A DNA stretch of 64,000 nucleotides from an uncultured Granulosicoccaceae bacterium (GCA_938005265.1 CALLOA010000128.1:17415-81414); one strand, 5' to 3'; positions 1 through 9,113 are shown, counted from the first letter of the stretch. Translations and numbers: made by a program. Notes: generated by a model from the letters alone, not told the origin.

Positions 1-497
1 AAGCCAATCTGCCAGCTCAACTGGCTTTCTCAGTCGCGCACAAAACCAGTGAAAATCTGCAGTGGCTTGCGGATGTGACCTGGACAGGATGGAGTTCCAT
101 CGAAGAAATTCGCATCGTATTCGACAACGAAAACCAGCCTGATTCACCGACACCACTGCAGTGGGAAGACGTTCTGCGTGTATCTGCCGGAGTCAACTAC
201 AAGCTGAACAACAAACTCACCTTGCGTGGCGGGCTGGCATTCGATCAGGAAGCCATTCCTTCCCCCAACCTGCGTTCACCTCGAGTGCCAGGCAATGACA
301 GAACCTGGATAAGCTTTGGCGCTGGCTACAACATCAGCCCACGCGTTTCACTGGATTTCGGCTTTGCCCACCTCATGCTCGATGAAACACCAATTGACAA
401 TAATGTACTTGATGCTTCCGGCTCGCAGGTAGTACGCGGACTCTATGATTCGTCGGTAAATATTCTCAGTGCCCAATTCAACTGGAATTTCAAGTAG
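1..497 (+). CDS. FadL/TodX-family outer-membrane transport protein, C-terminal part (5' truncated by window)
   Basis: The reading frame is open from base 3 to the TAG at 495-497, so the gene begins outside the window. A GTG at 75 is in frame but internal. The visible 165 residues are alternating beta-strand sequence with the LQWLADVTWTGW and FGAGYNISPR-type stretches seen near the end of FadL/OMPP1 barrels, which carry long-chain fatty acids or other hydrophobic compounds across the outer membrane. The gene lies 9 bases upstream of a VolA-like surface lipase. That pairing is known from Vibrio, where the lipase releases fatty acids for FadL. Family assignment is good. The substrate is inferred from the neighbour and from fadE nearby. 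Confidence 0.85.
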   Translation, partial: ANLPAQLAFSVAHKTSENLQWLADVTWTGWSSIEEIRIVFDNENQPDSPTPLQWEDVLRVSAGVNYKLNNKLTLRGGLAFDQEAIPSPNLRSPRVPGNDRTWISFGAGYNISPRVSLDFGFAHLMLDETPIDNNVLDASGSQVVRGLYDSSVNILSAQFNWNFK

Positions 498-506
498 GAG
501 AGCCAT

Positions 507-2507
507 ATGACATTCTCAATAAAACCGACGAGAGCTGTCTCTGACAGAAGCCTGCGCAGCAAAGCGGGTGCGGCTATAGCCAGTGCGATGGTGGTAATGC
601 TACTGGGCTCATGCTCCAGCGACAGTAATTTCCCGTTTGATCAGGCACTATCAGATTTCAACCCGACAGACGGTACCATCCCGTTTCCAAACGGCTTGCT
701 GTTTGCCGGCAGCGAAGATGGCACACTTAACATTCCTGTGGCTGATCCAACAGACTTTAGTAATCCGCAGGTCGCACTCAACGCTCTTGATGGGTTTTCA
801 ACTACCGAGCCTGCGACGACTTCGTTCGAACAGGCACTGGCTGCCGACTCTTTGGTTGTGGGACAGACAGTAAGGGTGTTTCAGCTGGAAGCCGACCCTA
901 TAACCCAGGCCCCACTAAGCGTCATTCGTGAACTGGACGGGTCCGAAATTCTCGCCACACCTGCTGGAGATGGCAGCACCCTGGCCATAGTTCCCCTGCG
1001 TCCCTTGCCGGAAAACTCAAACTTCATGATTGTTGTTACCAATGGCATCAGGGATGCCGTAGATGGCTTACCCATAGGGCGTTCGCCGTGGTTCAACATT
1101 GTTGCAGATCAAGGTGATCAGCTCGATCCCGACGGTGCAACCGGAGCCTTGATACCACTTAGTCAGTTGACTAACCAATTACTGAACCTGGCTGGCAGTC
1201 AGGGTGTAGGTCGTGGTTCGGTTGTTCTGACCTGGAATTTTAAAACCCAATCTACAACACCTGTTTTGCAAGCGGCCAAGAACAATGCAGTCGCGTCTAA
1301 TCTTGTGGTTGGTCCTACCGGCCTCAACACCGCGGCTGTGGGTGGTTTTGGTGCAGCTGACATTCTGGCAGGCTCATTGGACGTACCTTATTATTTACAA
1401 CCCGCTGCCAACCCCAATGACCCGACGCCTCTTACCAGCTTCTGGACCGGGCAGGAAGGTTCTAATCTAACCGCGTTCAATCCGCAACCTGAATTGGTGA
1501 GCACGCAAACCATTCCGGTATTGATGACCGTCCCGAATGCCAATGCAGGGGTCGGTGAGAGGCCACCTGAAGGCTGGCCGGTAGCGATTTTCCAACACGG
1601 TATCACGCGTGATCGCAGCGACATGCTAGCGCTTGCCGATACCATGGCAGCAGCAGGTTTTGCTGTGATCAGCATCGATATACCGCTGCATGGGATTACG
1701 GATACCAGCTCCCCGCTCTACTCAGGTGCCGAACGTACGTTTGATCTTGATTTGCAGAATGGCGACGGTGCACCGGGACCGGACGGGGTTATCGACGGCT
1801 CCGGCAGCTACTTCTACAACCTGCAAAACCTGCTTAATACCCGTGACAATTTTCGTCAGGGAATAGCGGACTTGTGGACTCTGAGTGCCAGTGTTGGCAA
1901 CCTTGCAGAAATCAACGGTGAGCGCAAAGCATTTATCGGATTTTCACTGGGAGCGATTATCGGCTCAACCATGCTGGCATTCGATGATAGTTTCAATAGC
2001 GCAACACTTGCGAGCCCGGGTGGCGGCACCGCGCGTCTGCTTGCAGCGTCTCCGGCCTTTGGCCCGGAGATCATTGCCGGTCTGGAAGCTGCGACGCAGA
2101 TGTCACTGGAGACACCCGCCGGACAGGCATTCCTGAACACCTTCCTGAGTGCTACGCAAACCATTGTTGACTCAGCAGATCCGGTTAATCATGCTGCCGC
2201 TACTGCGGCGAGCGCACCTATCCATCTATCGCAAATACTGCCTGATCAGGTGGTTGTAGGCGCAGTACCTGGTGCGGCTCTGTCCGGCACCGAACCACTG
2301 GCACGGCTAATGGGACTACCCATCGTTAATGAGACCACTAGTGGCAGTGGCTGGGTCCGCTTCCTCGGGGGCACGCACGGCTCTATACTGGATCCGACAT
2401 CTGATGCTGGTGTAACCATGGAATTACAAAACCAGATTGCTGTTTTTGCGGCGACTGAAGGTAATACATTGCAAATTAACGATCCAGCCTTGTTGGATGC
2501 GCCGTAG
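507..2507 (+). CDS. VolA/Pla-1-type lipase (lysophospholipase) lipoprotein
   Basis: A 666-residue surface lipase. The N-terminus has a basic stretch, a hydrophobic segment (residues about 20-34) and a lipobox ending at the Cys of LLGSC (about 36), so it should be a lipoprotein. An N-terminal virulence-factor-lipase region (FDQALSDFNPTDGTIPFPN) is followed by an alpha/beta-hydrolase core. The core has an oxyanion-side FQHGITR near residue 360 and the nucleophile elbow GFSLG with Ser about 480. A GTHGS near the C-terminus is a candidate for the catalytic His. VolA proteins cleave lysophosphatidylcholine at the cell surface and feed fatty acids to FadL. The gene sits directly behind the fadL-like gene, probably in one operon. 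Lipase assignment is firm. The exact substrate is inferred. Confidence 0.85.
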   Translation: MTFSIKPTRAVSDRSLRSKAGAAIASAMVVMLLGSCSSDSNFPFDQALSDFNPTDGTIPFPNGLLFAGSEDGTLNIPVADPTDFSNPQVALNALDGFSTTEPATTSFEQALAADSLVVGQTVRVFQLEADPITQAPLSVIRELDGSEILATPAGDGSTLAIVPLRPLPENSNFMIVVTNGIRDAVDGLPIGRSPWFNIVADQGDQLDPDGATGALIPLSQLTNQLLNLAGSQGVGRGSVVLTWNFKTQSTTPVLQAAKNNAVASNLVVGPTGLNTAAVGGFGAADILAGSLDVPYYLQPAANPNDPTPLTSFWTGQEGSNLTAFNPQPELVSTQTIPVLMTVPNANAGVGERPPEGWPVAIFQHGITRDRSDMLALADTMAAAGFAVISIDIPLHGITDTSSPLYSGAERTFDLDLQNGDGAPGPDGVIDGSGSYFYNLQNLLNTRDNFRQGIADLWTLSASVGNLAEINGERKAFIGFSLGAIIGSTMLAFDDSFNSATLASPGGGTARLLAASPAFGPEIIAGLEAATQMSLETPAGQAFLNTFLSATQTIVDSADPVNHAAATAASAPIHLSQILPDQVVVGAVPGAALSGTEPLARLMGLPIVNETTSGSGWVRFLGGTHGSILDPTSDAGVTMELQNQIAVFAATEGNTLQINDPALLDAP

Positions 2508-2522
2508 CTGACAAAAGAACTG

Positions 2523-2581
2523 ACCCTACAATCGTAGGGTTTACAGTGAGATATCCTGATGATTCAAGGACGATCATCAGG
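2523..2581 (+). terminator. Two small hairpins after the lipase gene
   Basis: ACCCTAC/GTAGGGT (2523-2529 and 2534-2540, 4-base loop) is followed by TTT. A second perfect 9-bp stem, CCTGATGAT/ATCATCAGG, spans 2555-2581. The T-tract is short, so termination is plausible but not clear. They may instead protect the mRNA 3' end. Confidence 0.4.
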
Positions 2582-3006
2582 TATCAACAGATATATCGAT
2601 CACTCCAGTCGCAGAGCTGAGGCTGCCACGCTCCAGCCTCCCCGCATTGCGGGTTAGGCACCTTCGTCAAGAACGGCTTTTTTTACTTTTTCTACCAAGG
2701 TGATGCCGGGCAACGCGAGGCGCAACCTACCTGACAAAGCTCCGGCAAGTACGCGTGGGTGAGAAATCTGTTCGCTTGCCAACACTGCGAAAGGTCTGTT
2801 TAAAAATTTTGTAATAGCGTAAATGCCAAAGCTGTCGTAAACTCGCCACCGCTGACTAGTACAAACACAGATTCATCAACGACGATTATGGATCTGGAGG
2901 AGTAGGGTTAAAAAAACAAGCGTGGGATCGCACAGAATCAGCGGAATCTCTCTGGTTGTTTATCTGATCACCGTCATCTTCGACTCTGGCTGGAATATTT
3001 ATATTC

Positions 3007-3201
3007 ATGCCAAATCAAAGTTGTAAACACGGGTTGATATACCGGGTTGAAAATACCGGTTTGAAAACGGGTTGCTTCAGCAGTCTGGAAGCCTCGGCGC
3101 AATGTGAGTTGCACCGATACGCCGGTGCAGAAGTAATCATCTGGAAGGCTTCGGACAATCAATTAGAGAAATTGACGAACAATAACAATATACCGCTTTA
3201 A
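3007..3201 (+). CDS. Uncertain 64-residue small ORF abutting a terminator
   Basis: An ATG frame of 64 codons whose TAA (3199-3201) runs directly into the terminator stem. It has no good Shine-Dalgarno, no recognised domain, and its 5' third is built from CGGGTTGA-like repeats. The C-terminal half (Tyr-Ala-Gly-Ala-Glu-Val then a mixed charged stretch) looks protein-like. It could equally be the body of a small structured RNA. Confidence 0.2.
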   Translation: MPNQSCKHGLIYRVENTGLKTGCFSSLEASAQCELHRYAGAEVIIWKASDNQLEKLTNNNNIPL

Positions 3202-3227
3202 AAAAGCCGGCTAACGCCGGTTTTTTT
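3201..3227. terminator. Bidirectional Rho-independent terminator
   Basis: The core stem CCGGC (3207-3211) / GCCGG (3216-3220) with a TAAC loop is flanked by an A-run on the left and seven T on the right. It therefore has the form stem plus U-tract on both strands. On the minus strand it lies about 90 bases after the fadE stop. On the plus strand it ends any transcript crossing the spacer. Confidence 0.85.
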
Positions 3228-3316
3228 GTGCCCTGTTTTTTTACCTCTGAACCCTACCACTGCAAGTGTCGCACCTTGTTAACCCGACCGGCTAACAAGG
3301 CACAGCAATAGCCTGG

Positions 3317-5788
3317 CTAAGCGACGTTCTGCCTGTCGGATTGAAATTCTCCGGGCATTGCCCCCTGGCGGAAATCCCTGGGGAAATCATCGACCATAAT
3401 AACTTTGTGAGTGGCACGTTCCGCCTCAACCAGCAGGCCAACCTCATCAGCTTCAATAATATTATTTTCAGCCATCTGCTCAAGCCAGGTCTTGTAGTCC
3501 ATATCATAAGGGCGTTGTTCGCGGCTGCTGCGCAACTTTCTTGCAGCGGCACTGGCTGCTATGGTGCAGTTCAGCGCGTGCTCGATACAACCGGTAACGT
3601 CATCAGGATCAGTCGAGATGTAAGCGCCAGACGTCAATCTATCGCGCGCTTCAGACGGCTCCAGTAAGAGCTCTGCAGCTTGCCTTGTAAGTTTGTCATT
3701 GGGTGTGCGGTAACGACGGCCGAGCGGAAAAACTACGCCACGCAGTAAAATCCCGACGGGTACACTGGGGAAGTTACGCAGAATCTGGTCAATGGCAATC
3801 TGCACGTTGAACAGACAATGCCTTACAGACCATTCCATCAACGGCCGGTCGGCTTCCGGTCTGCCGGTATCTTCAAAACGCTTCAATACGGCTGAGGCCA
3901 TATACATGTACACCAATCCATCGGCAAAGCGCCCCGACAGCATTTCCTTTCGCTTCAAGGCACCGCCTAAAAACAGCATGGCGAAGTCAGACAGGAACGA
4001 GTACGCGGCACTCATACGTGCCAGTCTACGGTAGTACTTCGCGCTTGAATCATTAACCGGAGAACCAGCAAACCGGCCCTTGGTCAGACCGTGAAAAAAC
4101 GCTCTGGCACCATTCTGAATGCCATAACCGATGTGCCCTCTTAAGGCTACATCAAAATCATCAAGTGCTTTGTCTCGATCAGGATTTGATGCGGCATTGA
4201 TTTCATCAACCAGATAAGGATGGCAACGCATAGCCCCCTGGCCAAAGATAATCATACTGCGGGTAAGAATATTTGCACCTTCAACGGTTATACCTACGGG
4301 TACACCCTGATAAGGACGACCAACAAAATTGCCCGGCCCCATACAAATGCCCTTACCACCCACGATATCCATGGAATCATTTAATACGGTTCGCATGGAT
4401 TCAGTGTTGAAAAACTTCAGCATGCCGGAAACAACCGACGGCTTTTCGCCTTGATCGATCGCTGCACAGGTAAGCCTGCGACCGGAATCCATAATATAGG
4501 TAAGCCCTGCAACACGACCCAGTGCTTCCTGAACGCCTTCAAATTTTCCAACCGGTAGGTTGAATTGCGTACGCACACGTGCATAGGCACCAACGTTGCG
4601 CGACAGTGCTTTACCTGATGCAACACCAGACGATGGCAGCGATATGCCCCGCCCCACCGACAGTGACTCCATCAACATGCGCCAGCCTTTGCCCAGCATC
4701 GGTTGACCACCAATGATCCAGTCCATCGGAATAAACACATCGTTGCCGCTGTTGGGGCCATTCATGAATGAGTGATTAAGCGGGAAGTGACGGCGCCCGA
4801 TTTGAACACCTTCTGTTTTAGTAGGTATCAGTGCGCAGGTAATACCGAGATCTTCTTCGTCACCGAGAAGCTTGTCAGGATCGTAAGCCCGGAAGGCCAG
4901 ACCAAGCAGTGTTGCTATCGGGCCAAGAGTGATATATCTCTTTTCCCAGGTGACACGCAAGCCAAGCACTTCTTTACCTTCGTACTGGCCTTTACAAACG
5001 ATGCCATAATCGGGCATGGCTCCGGCATCAGATCCTGCAGTCGGCCCTGTCAAAGCAAAGCACGGTATTTCCTCTCCCTTTGCGAGCCGCGGCAGGTAAT
5101 GATTCTTTTGATCATCCGTACCGTAATGAAGCAGCAGCTCAGCGGGCCCGAGCGAGTTCGGTACCATAACGCTCACACCACCAGTCACACTGCGCGTTGA
5201 AAGCTTCATAACAACTTCAGAATGCCCCAGGGCTGTGAACCCGAGACCACCGTATTCCTTTGGTATAACCATACCAAGGAAACGATTATCCTTGATGTAC
5301 TGCCAGACATGTTCCGGCAAGTCATTTAGCCCGTAGGTGATTTCCCAGTCATCAAGCATGCCGCACAATTCATCTGTTGGCCCGTCAACGAACGCCTGTT
5401 CTTCTGCTGTAAGCCGGGCTTCAGGGTACTCGAGCAAGTTCTTCCAATCAGGCTCACCACGGAAAAGTTCGCCTTCCCACCATACTGTTCCGGCATCAAT
5501 CGCCGCGCGCTCTGTATCCGACATGGGTGGTAGAACAGCTTTGACGTACTTGAGCAGCGGGCTGCTGACAAATCGCTTTCGCAAGGGCTCAACATTGAAC
5601 AACACTGCGACCGCAATCGCTGCAAGTGTAAGTACTACACCAATTGCTCCACCCAGAAACCCGAAACGCCAGGCAATCAAAGTGACCATGGCTGCTATGA
5701 CAGTGGCAGGTAGCAGGCCCGGTTTCAGAGTGGCGATAAGGTATGCTGATACCAGAATAACGACCAGCCAAAACAGCAATACAATCAT
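3317..5788 (-). CDS. fadE: Acyl-CoA dehydrogenase FadE
   Basis: An 823-residue protein of the long gammaproteobacterial FadE type (about 814 residues in E. coli). It catalyses the first step of fatty-acid beta-oxidation, FAD-dependent formation of trans-2-enoyl-CoA. The N-terminus has two hydrophobic segments (about 2-24 and 29-65) that anchor it to the inner membrane. The dehydrogenase core follows, with CFALTGPTAGSDAG and VGRGISLPS stretches and the C-terminal extension specific to this family. The start ATG has AGGAG 7 bases upstream. It is convergent with the FadL/VolA genes, giving a local lipid-use cluster. Confidence 0.96.
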   Translation of the reverse strand: MIVLLFWLVVILVSAYLIATLKPGLLPATVIAAMVTLIAWRFGFLGGAIGVVLTLAAIAVAVLFNVEPLRKRFVSSPLLKYVKAVLPPMSDTERAAIDAGTVWWEGELFRGEPDWKNLLEYPEARLTAEEQAFVDGPTDELCGMLDDWEITYGLNDLPEHVWQYIKDNRFLGMVIPKEYGGLGFTALGHSEVVMKLSTRSVTGGVSVMVPNSLGPAELLLHYGTDDQKNHYLPRLAKGEEIPCFALTGPTAGSDAGAMPDYGIVCKGQYEGKEVLGLRVTWEKRYITLGPIATLLGLAFRAYDPDKLLGDEEDLGITCALIPTKTEGVQIGRRHFPLNHSFMNGPNSGNDVFIPMDWIIGGQPMLGKGWRMLMESLSVGRGISLPSSGVASGKALSRNVGAYARVRTQFNLPVGKFEGVQEALGRVAGLTYIMDSGRRLTCAAIDQGEKPSVVSGMLKFFNTESMRTVLNDSMDIVGGKGICMGPGNFVGRPYQGVPVGITVEGANILTRSMIIFGQGAMRCHPYLVDEINAASNPDRDKALDDFDVALRGHIGYGIQNGARAFFHGLTKGRFAGSPVNDSSAKYYRRLARMSAAYSFLSDFAMLFLGGALKRKEMLSGRFADGLVYMYMASAVLKRFEDTGRPEADRPLMEWSVRHCLFNVQIAIDQILRNFPSVPVGILLRGVVFPLGRRYRTPNDKLTRQAAELLLEPSEARDRLTSGAYISTDPDDVTGCIEHALNCTIAASAAARKLRSSREQRPYDMDYKTWLEQMAENNIIEADEVGLLVEAERATHKVIMVDDFPRDFRQGAMPGEFQSDRQNVA

Positions 5789-5800
5789 GGAGTAACTCCT
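5789..5800 (-). promoter_or_regulatory. fadE ribosome-binding site inside a small inverted repeat
   Basis: On the minus strand the sequence before the ATG reads AGGAG-TTA-CTCC. The Shine-Dalgarno can fold against CTCC next to the start codon, a 4-bp stem. The structure is weak. It fixes the start codon but is only a hint of translational control. Confidence 0.5.
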
Positions 5801-6163
5801 ATAAAAACAATCAAAAATGAAACTGAGAATAACCTTGCAGCCAAAGCGTGCCGGTAGCTGGCTTTGTTGGAGTGATCATCTGCATTTATACGGGGTGCGA
5901 GATTATCCTGCTTGGTGCGGGAGGGTTTACGCGGCGCACCCCTGGTACGACCAGCCTTTGCCTGTTAGCGGCGAAAACCACTCAACAGCTTATCAAGAAA
6001 GCAGCCAATTATTGCCAATATTGACTATAGGTAAGCATAATCGCATAGATTATAACAAGATATCTCATCGCCAATGACCTCGGGAAGGATTTCCCGGCTT
6101 TTCGGGCATATCATGTTGCTGGCAATTACGATTTCCTTGCACATCTGGATTAAACTATAAAGC
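5789..6163. other. Divergent spacer between fadE and folE
   Basis: These 375 bases must carry the promoters of both genes. I see no clear FadR or PsrA-like operator and no well-spaced -35/-10 pair. A GGGAA/TTCCC mini-stem lies near 6084-6097. An 86-codon ORF on the plus strand (5817-6077) has no good start context and no recognisable product, so I do not call it a gene. Confidence 0.4.
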
Positions 6164-6718
6164 ATGAAAAACCTAATCGACGCCTATAGCAAGATCATTG
6201 AAAGTACAGGTGAAGACCTTAGCCGTGACGGTTTGCAGCGTACTCCGGAACGGGCAGCCAAGGCACTTGCTTTTCTGACCCGTGGTTATGATCAGACGCT
6301 GGAGGAAGTCGTCAACAATGCGATTTTTGAATCCGACAGTGATGAAATGGTGATCGTTCGCGATATTGAGCTTTATTCCTTGTGCGAACACCATTTGTTA
6401 CCTTTTATCGGCAAGTGCCATGTCGCCTATCTGCCGAAGGGAAAGGTACTCGGGCTTTCAAAGGTTGCGCGCATTGTCGATATGTACGCCAGACGTTTCC
6501 AGATCCAGGAAAACCTGACCCGGCAGATTGCAATGGCGGTAAGTGATGTCACTGGTGGTATAGGTGTCGCTGTGATAGTTGAAGCTCAGCATATGTGCAT
6601 GATGATGAGAGGGGTGGAAAAACAGAATTCTTCCATGACAACCTCAAGTATGCTTGGGCGGTTCCGAACCGACATCAATACTCGAAATGAGTTTCTGACG
6701 TTGGTTAATCGAGGTTGA
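6164..6718 (+). CDS. folE: GTP cyclohydrolase I
   Basis: A 184-residue type-I enzyme that converts GTP to 7,8-dihydroneopterin triphosphate, the first step of tetrahydrofolate synthesis. Zinc ligands are visible: Cys74 with His76-His77 in LCEHH, and Cys145 in QHMCM. Typical QENLTRQIA and VEKQNSSM stretches are present. The gene stands alone, with a divergent spacer upstream and a repeat cluster downstream. There is no clear Shine-Dalgarno before the ATG. Confidence 0.97.
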   Translation: MKNLIDAYSKIIESTGEDLSRDGLQRTPERAAKALAFLTRGYDQTLEEVVNNAIFESDSDEMVIVRDIELYSLCEHHLLPFIGKCHVAYLPKGKVLGLSKVARIVDMYARRFQIQENLTRQIAMAVSDVTGGIGVAVIVEAQHMCMMMRGVEKQNSSMTTSSMLGRFRTDINTRNEFLTLVNRG

Positions 6719-6774
6719 TTTAACCTCTAAGCCAGCATGCGGTTGTAGCCAACTTTTTATGTCCGGACCGCACC

Positions 6775-7270
6775 CGATGTGCCGATGCTTGTCTGGGCGG
6801 GACGCCAAAAACTACGTCCGTGTAAGGCTTATGACGGCGCATCCTTACTGCTTGAAACCCTATCATCCAACCTGTTTGCTGTTCTCTATTGAACTGACCG
6901 CTCCGGTGTGCCGATGCTTGTCTGGGCGGGACGCCAAAAACTACGTCCGTGTAAGGCTTATGGCGCCGCATCCATGCGGCTTAATACCCGCCCTGACAAG
7001 CATCGACACGCCGGGGCTGCATTTGTTGTTTTATTCGCTTGCGGGCGGGACACCAAAAAACTACGTCCGTGTAAGGCTTATGACGGCGCATCCTTACTGC
7101 TTGAAACCCTATCATCCATGCCTGTTTGCAGTTCTCTATTGAACTGAACGCCCCGGCATGCCGATGCTTGGCAGAGCGGGACGCCAAAAAACTACGTCCA
7201 TGTAAGGCTTATGGCGCCGCATCCCTGCGGCTTAAAACCCGCCCTGACAAACATCGACACGCCGGGGCTA
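6775..7270. repeat. Four-copy, two-type iterated palindromic repeat (A-B-A-B)
   Basis: A shared core (GGGACGCC then five or six A, CTACGTCCGTGTAAGGCTTATG) occurs with CTACGTCC at 6812, 6941, 7061 and 7192. Copies 1 and 3 share one downstream sequence (type A, ending TCTATTGAACTGA). Copies 2 and 4 share another (type B, GCGCCGCATCC then TGCGGC). The A-B pair repeats with a period near 250. Type B copies are bounded by long inverted ends: CCGGTGTGCCGATGCTTGTC at 6903-6922 matches the complement of 6995-7014, and the pairing continues inward over GGGCGGG/CCCGCCC (about 28 bp in all). The repeats fill the convergent gap between folE and an ABC exporter. I do not recognise the family. It looks like a REP/MITE-type non-autonomous element that duplicated in place. 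Confidence 0.85.
6903..7014. repeat. Type-B repeat unit with about 28-bp inverted ends
   Basis: Left arm 6903-6930 and right arm 6987-7014 pair with about four mismatches. Inside is a perfect 7-bp hairpin GCCGCAT-CC-ATGCGGC (6965-6980). The second type-B copy is 7153-7265, with more mismatches in its left arm. The form (about 112 bp, inverted ends, inner hairpin) resembles a small palindromic mobile element. Confidence 0.75.
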
Positions 7271-7316
7271 CATTGGTTGTTCAACTCTATAATCGAATAT
7301 CTATAGACCCAGAGAC

Positions 7317-9113
7317 TTAATCGCCCTGATTTTCCTCAGCCTGCTGCATTTGCCAAAGCATGGCGTACATACCTTGTTTCTCGAGCAACTCGGCATGCAC
7401 ACCCTGTTCAACAATTCTGCCCTTGTCGAGTACCAGAATACGGTCTGCATCTATAATGGTGGATAGACGATGTGCTATTACCAGTGTAGTGGCACGATTG
7501 GCCGCGCGATCAAGACTTTCAACAATTGACTTTTCCGTTTGCGTGTCAAGGCTGGAAGTGGCTTCATCGAACACCAGAAGCGGTGGCTGCTTGATCATGA
7601 CACGGGCTATGGCGACACGCTGCTTTTCCCCGCCGGATAATTTAAGCCCGCGTTCGCCCACGACGGTCGCCAGCCCTTCTGGTAATTCATTGATGAATTC
7701 TCCAAGATTTGCAGCATCTATAGCTTCCTGCACTTCTTCGTCAGTGACGCCCTGCCGTGCATATTTCAGGTTGTAATCAATAGAGTTGTTGAACATCACC
7801 GTATCTTGTGGCACGACACCCAGGGACTGCCGCAAGCTCTGCTGCGTAACGCCACGTATGTCCTGCCCGTCAATCAGTATCTGCCCGTCGTTAACATCGT
7901 AAAAACGGAAAAGCAATCTTGAGAGCGTTGACTTACCGGAACCGGAAGGCCCAACGACCGCGACTTTCGTGCCTGGCTCAACAGAGAAACTCACACCATG
8001 CAGGATGGGGCGTTCGGGAAGGTAGGAGAACTGCACATTGCGGAACTCTATGCGCCCTTCTGGCACATTTATATCCGGCGCGTCCTTCACATCCATAATC
8101 TCCGGCTGCCGTTCCAGCAATTTTATAACAAGGTCCATATCGGCCAGTGAATATTGCAGACTACGGTACACCACTCCCAGAATATTCAGCGGCACAAACA
8201 GTTGCAACATCATGGCATTGATCAATACGATGTCGCCGATGGTGATGGTGTGATTGGCAACATCACGCGCCGCGAGATACATAATTACAGTGACACCCAA
8301 TGTAACGATGGTCGCCTGGCCGAAATTAAGCGATGACATGGTTACCTGACTTTTCACTCCAGCGTCCGCCCAACGCTGCAAATGGCCATCATAAGTATCC
8401 AGCTCCAACTGTTCGTTGCCAAAATACTTTACGGTTTCAAAATTCAACAGACTGTCGACGGCAGCACCATTGGATTCCGAGTCAAGACGATTCATTTCAT
8501 GGCGAAATTGCATTCGCCAGCCTGAAAACCGTACTGTAAAAATCACGTAGATGGTGACGGTCACAGCAACCACAGCGAGATAGTGCCAGGAGTAATTACC
8601 GAGCAGAATAAATGCGACCAGGAGAAATTCTGCCAGTGTCGGTACGATATTGAAAACAAGGTAATTAACTATCGAGCTCAGGCTGGCAGTACCGCGCGAG
8701 AGATCCCTGGAGACACTGCCAGTGTGTCGGTCCAGGTGATAGGAAAGTGACAATCGATGCAAGTGCTCCAGCACTCGCACCGACAGTTGATGCATTGCGC
8801 GGTACCGAACACGGGAAAACAGCGAATCCCTTAATTCGTTAAAGAAGGAGCTACAGATGCGTAAGCCACCATAGGCTGCTACAAGGCCCAGCGGTACCAG
8901 TAATATTTCAGTTTTACCGTCCGCATCCAGCGCGTTAATAATTTCCTTGAGTACCAGGGGTACAGCGACAATTGCAAATTTGGCTAAAATCAGACAGCAC
9001 AGAGCCAGCACAACCCGAAATCGATATTCCCAAAGGTACGATGACAGTTTACGAAGATTTTGCAGATCTCGCCGATTGCTGTGTGGCTTTTCAAGTCTTG
9101 CGTGCCAGTGCAT
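7317..9113 (-). CDS. ABC exporter, Atm1/heavy-metal half-transporter type
   Basis: A 598-residue half-transporter with a membrane domain (about 30-330, six helices) fused to an ATPase. Walker A GPSGSGKST is at 388-396, the signature LSGGEKQR at about 492-499, and Walker B LVFDEATSSLD just after. The LNFGQ motif near 262-266 and the YFGNE stretch are typical of the Atm1/HMT group. Members export glutathione-linked sulfur species or metals. Here the substrate is inferred only. The stop faces the folE-side repeat cluster. Confidence 0.88.
   Translation of the reverse strand: MHWHARLEKPHSNRRDLQNLRKLSSYLWEYRFRVVLALCCLILAKFAIVAVPLVLKEIINALDADGKTEILLVPLGLVAAYGGLRICSSFFNELRDSLFSRVRYRAMHQLSVRVLEHLHRLSLSYHLDRHTGSVSRDLSRGTASLSSIVNYLVFNIVPTLAEFLLVAFILLGNYSWHYLAVVAVTVTIYVIFTVRFSGWRMQFRHEMNRLDSESNGAAVDSLLNFETVKYFGNEQLELDTYDGHLQRWADAGVKSQVTMSSLNFGQATIVTLGVTVIMYLAARDVANHTITIGDIVLINAMMLQLFVPLNILGVVYRSLQYSLADMDLVIKLLERQPEIMDVKDAPDINVPEGRIEFRNVQFSYLPERPILHGVSFSVEPGTKVAVVGPSGSGKSTLSRLLFRFYDVNDGQILIDGQDIRGVTQQSLRQSLGVVPQDTVMFNNSIDYNLKYARQGVTDEEVQEAIDAANLGEFINELPEGLATVVGERGLKLSGGEKQRVAIARVMIKQPPLLVFDEATSSLDTQTEKSIVESLDRAANRATTLVIAHRLSTIIDADRILVLDKGRIVEQGVHAELLEKQGMYAMLWQMQQAEENQGD

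Larger units (their letters stand above)
2508..3316. other. Long spacer between lipase and fadE with possible small transcript
   Basis: There is no convincing long gene in these 809 bases. They hold the hairpins after the lipase, a purine-rich GGAGGAG at 2896-2902 that looks like a ribosome-binding site, a 34-codon GTG-started frame (2922-3026) with a hydrophobic core (GISLVVYLITVIF), a 64-codon ATG frame (3007-3201), imperfect CGGGTTGA-type repeats at 3030-3075, a 7-bp stem TGCACCG/CGGTGCA (3110-3129), and a strong terminator at 3201-3227. The stem-loops and terminator suggest that a small RNA or small mRNA is made here, but neither frame is recognised. The GTG is about 19 bases from the GGAGGAG, which is too far for good initiation. 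Confidence 0.4.

Noticed and set aside
4772..5795. Plus-strand ORFs inside fadE
   Set aside because: Antisense shadows of a clear 823-residue gene.
5817..6077. 86-residue ORF between fadE and folE
   Set aside because: No usable ribosome-binding site, odd composition and no recognisable domain. It lies where promoters are expected.
6720..7187. Repeated minus-strand ORFs in the folE-side repeats (MRRHKPYTDVVFGVPPRQ...)
   Set aside because: They repeat only because the DNA repeats. The spacing between copies (129, 120, 131) does not keep frame, and they lack ribosome-binding sites.
6775..7270. CRISPR array or integron attC cassette array
   Set aside because: The units are over 110 bp, with two alternating types and no unique spacers of constant length, no cas genes, no integrase and no attC core motifs.
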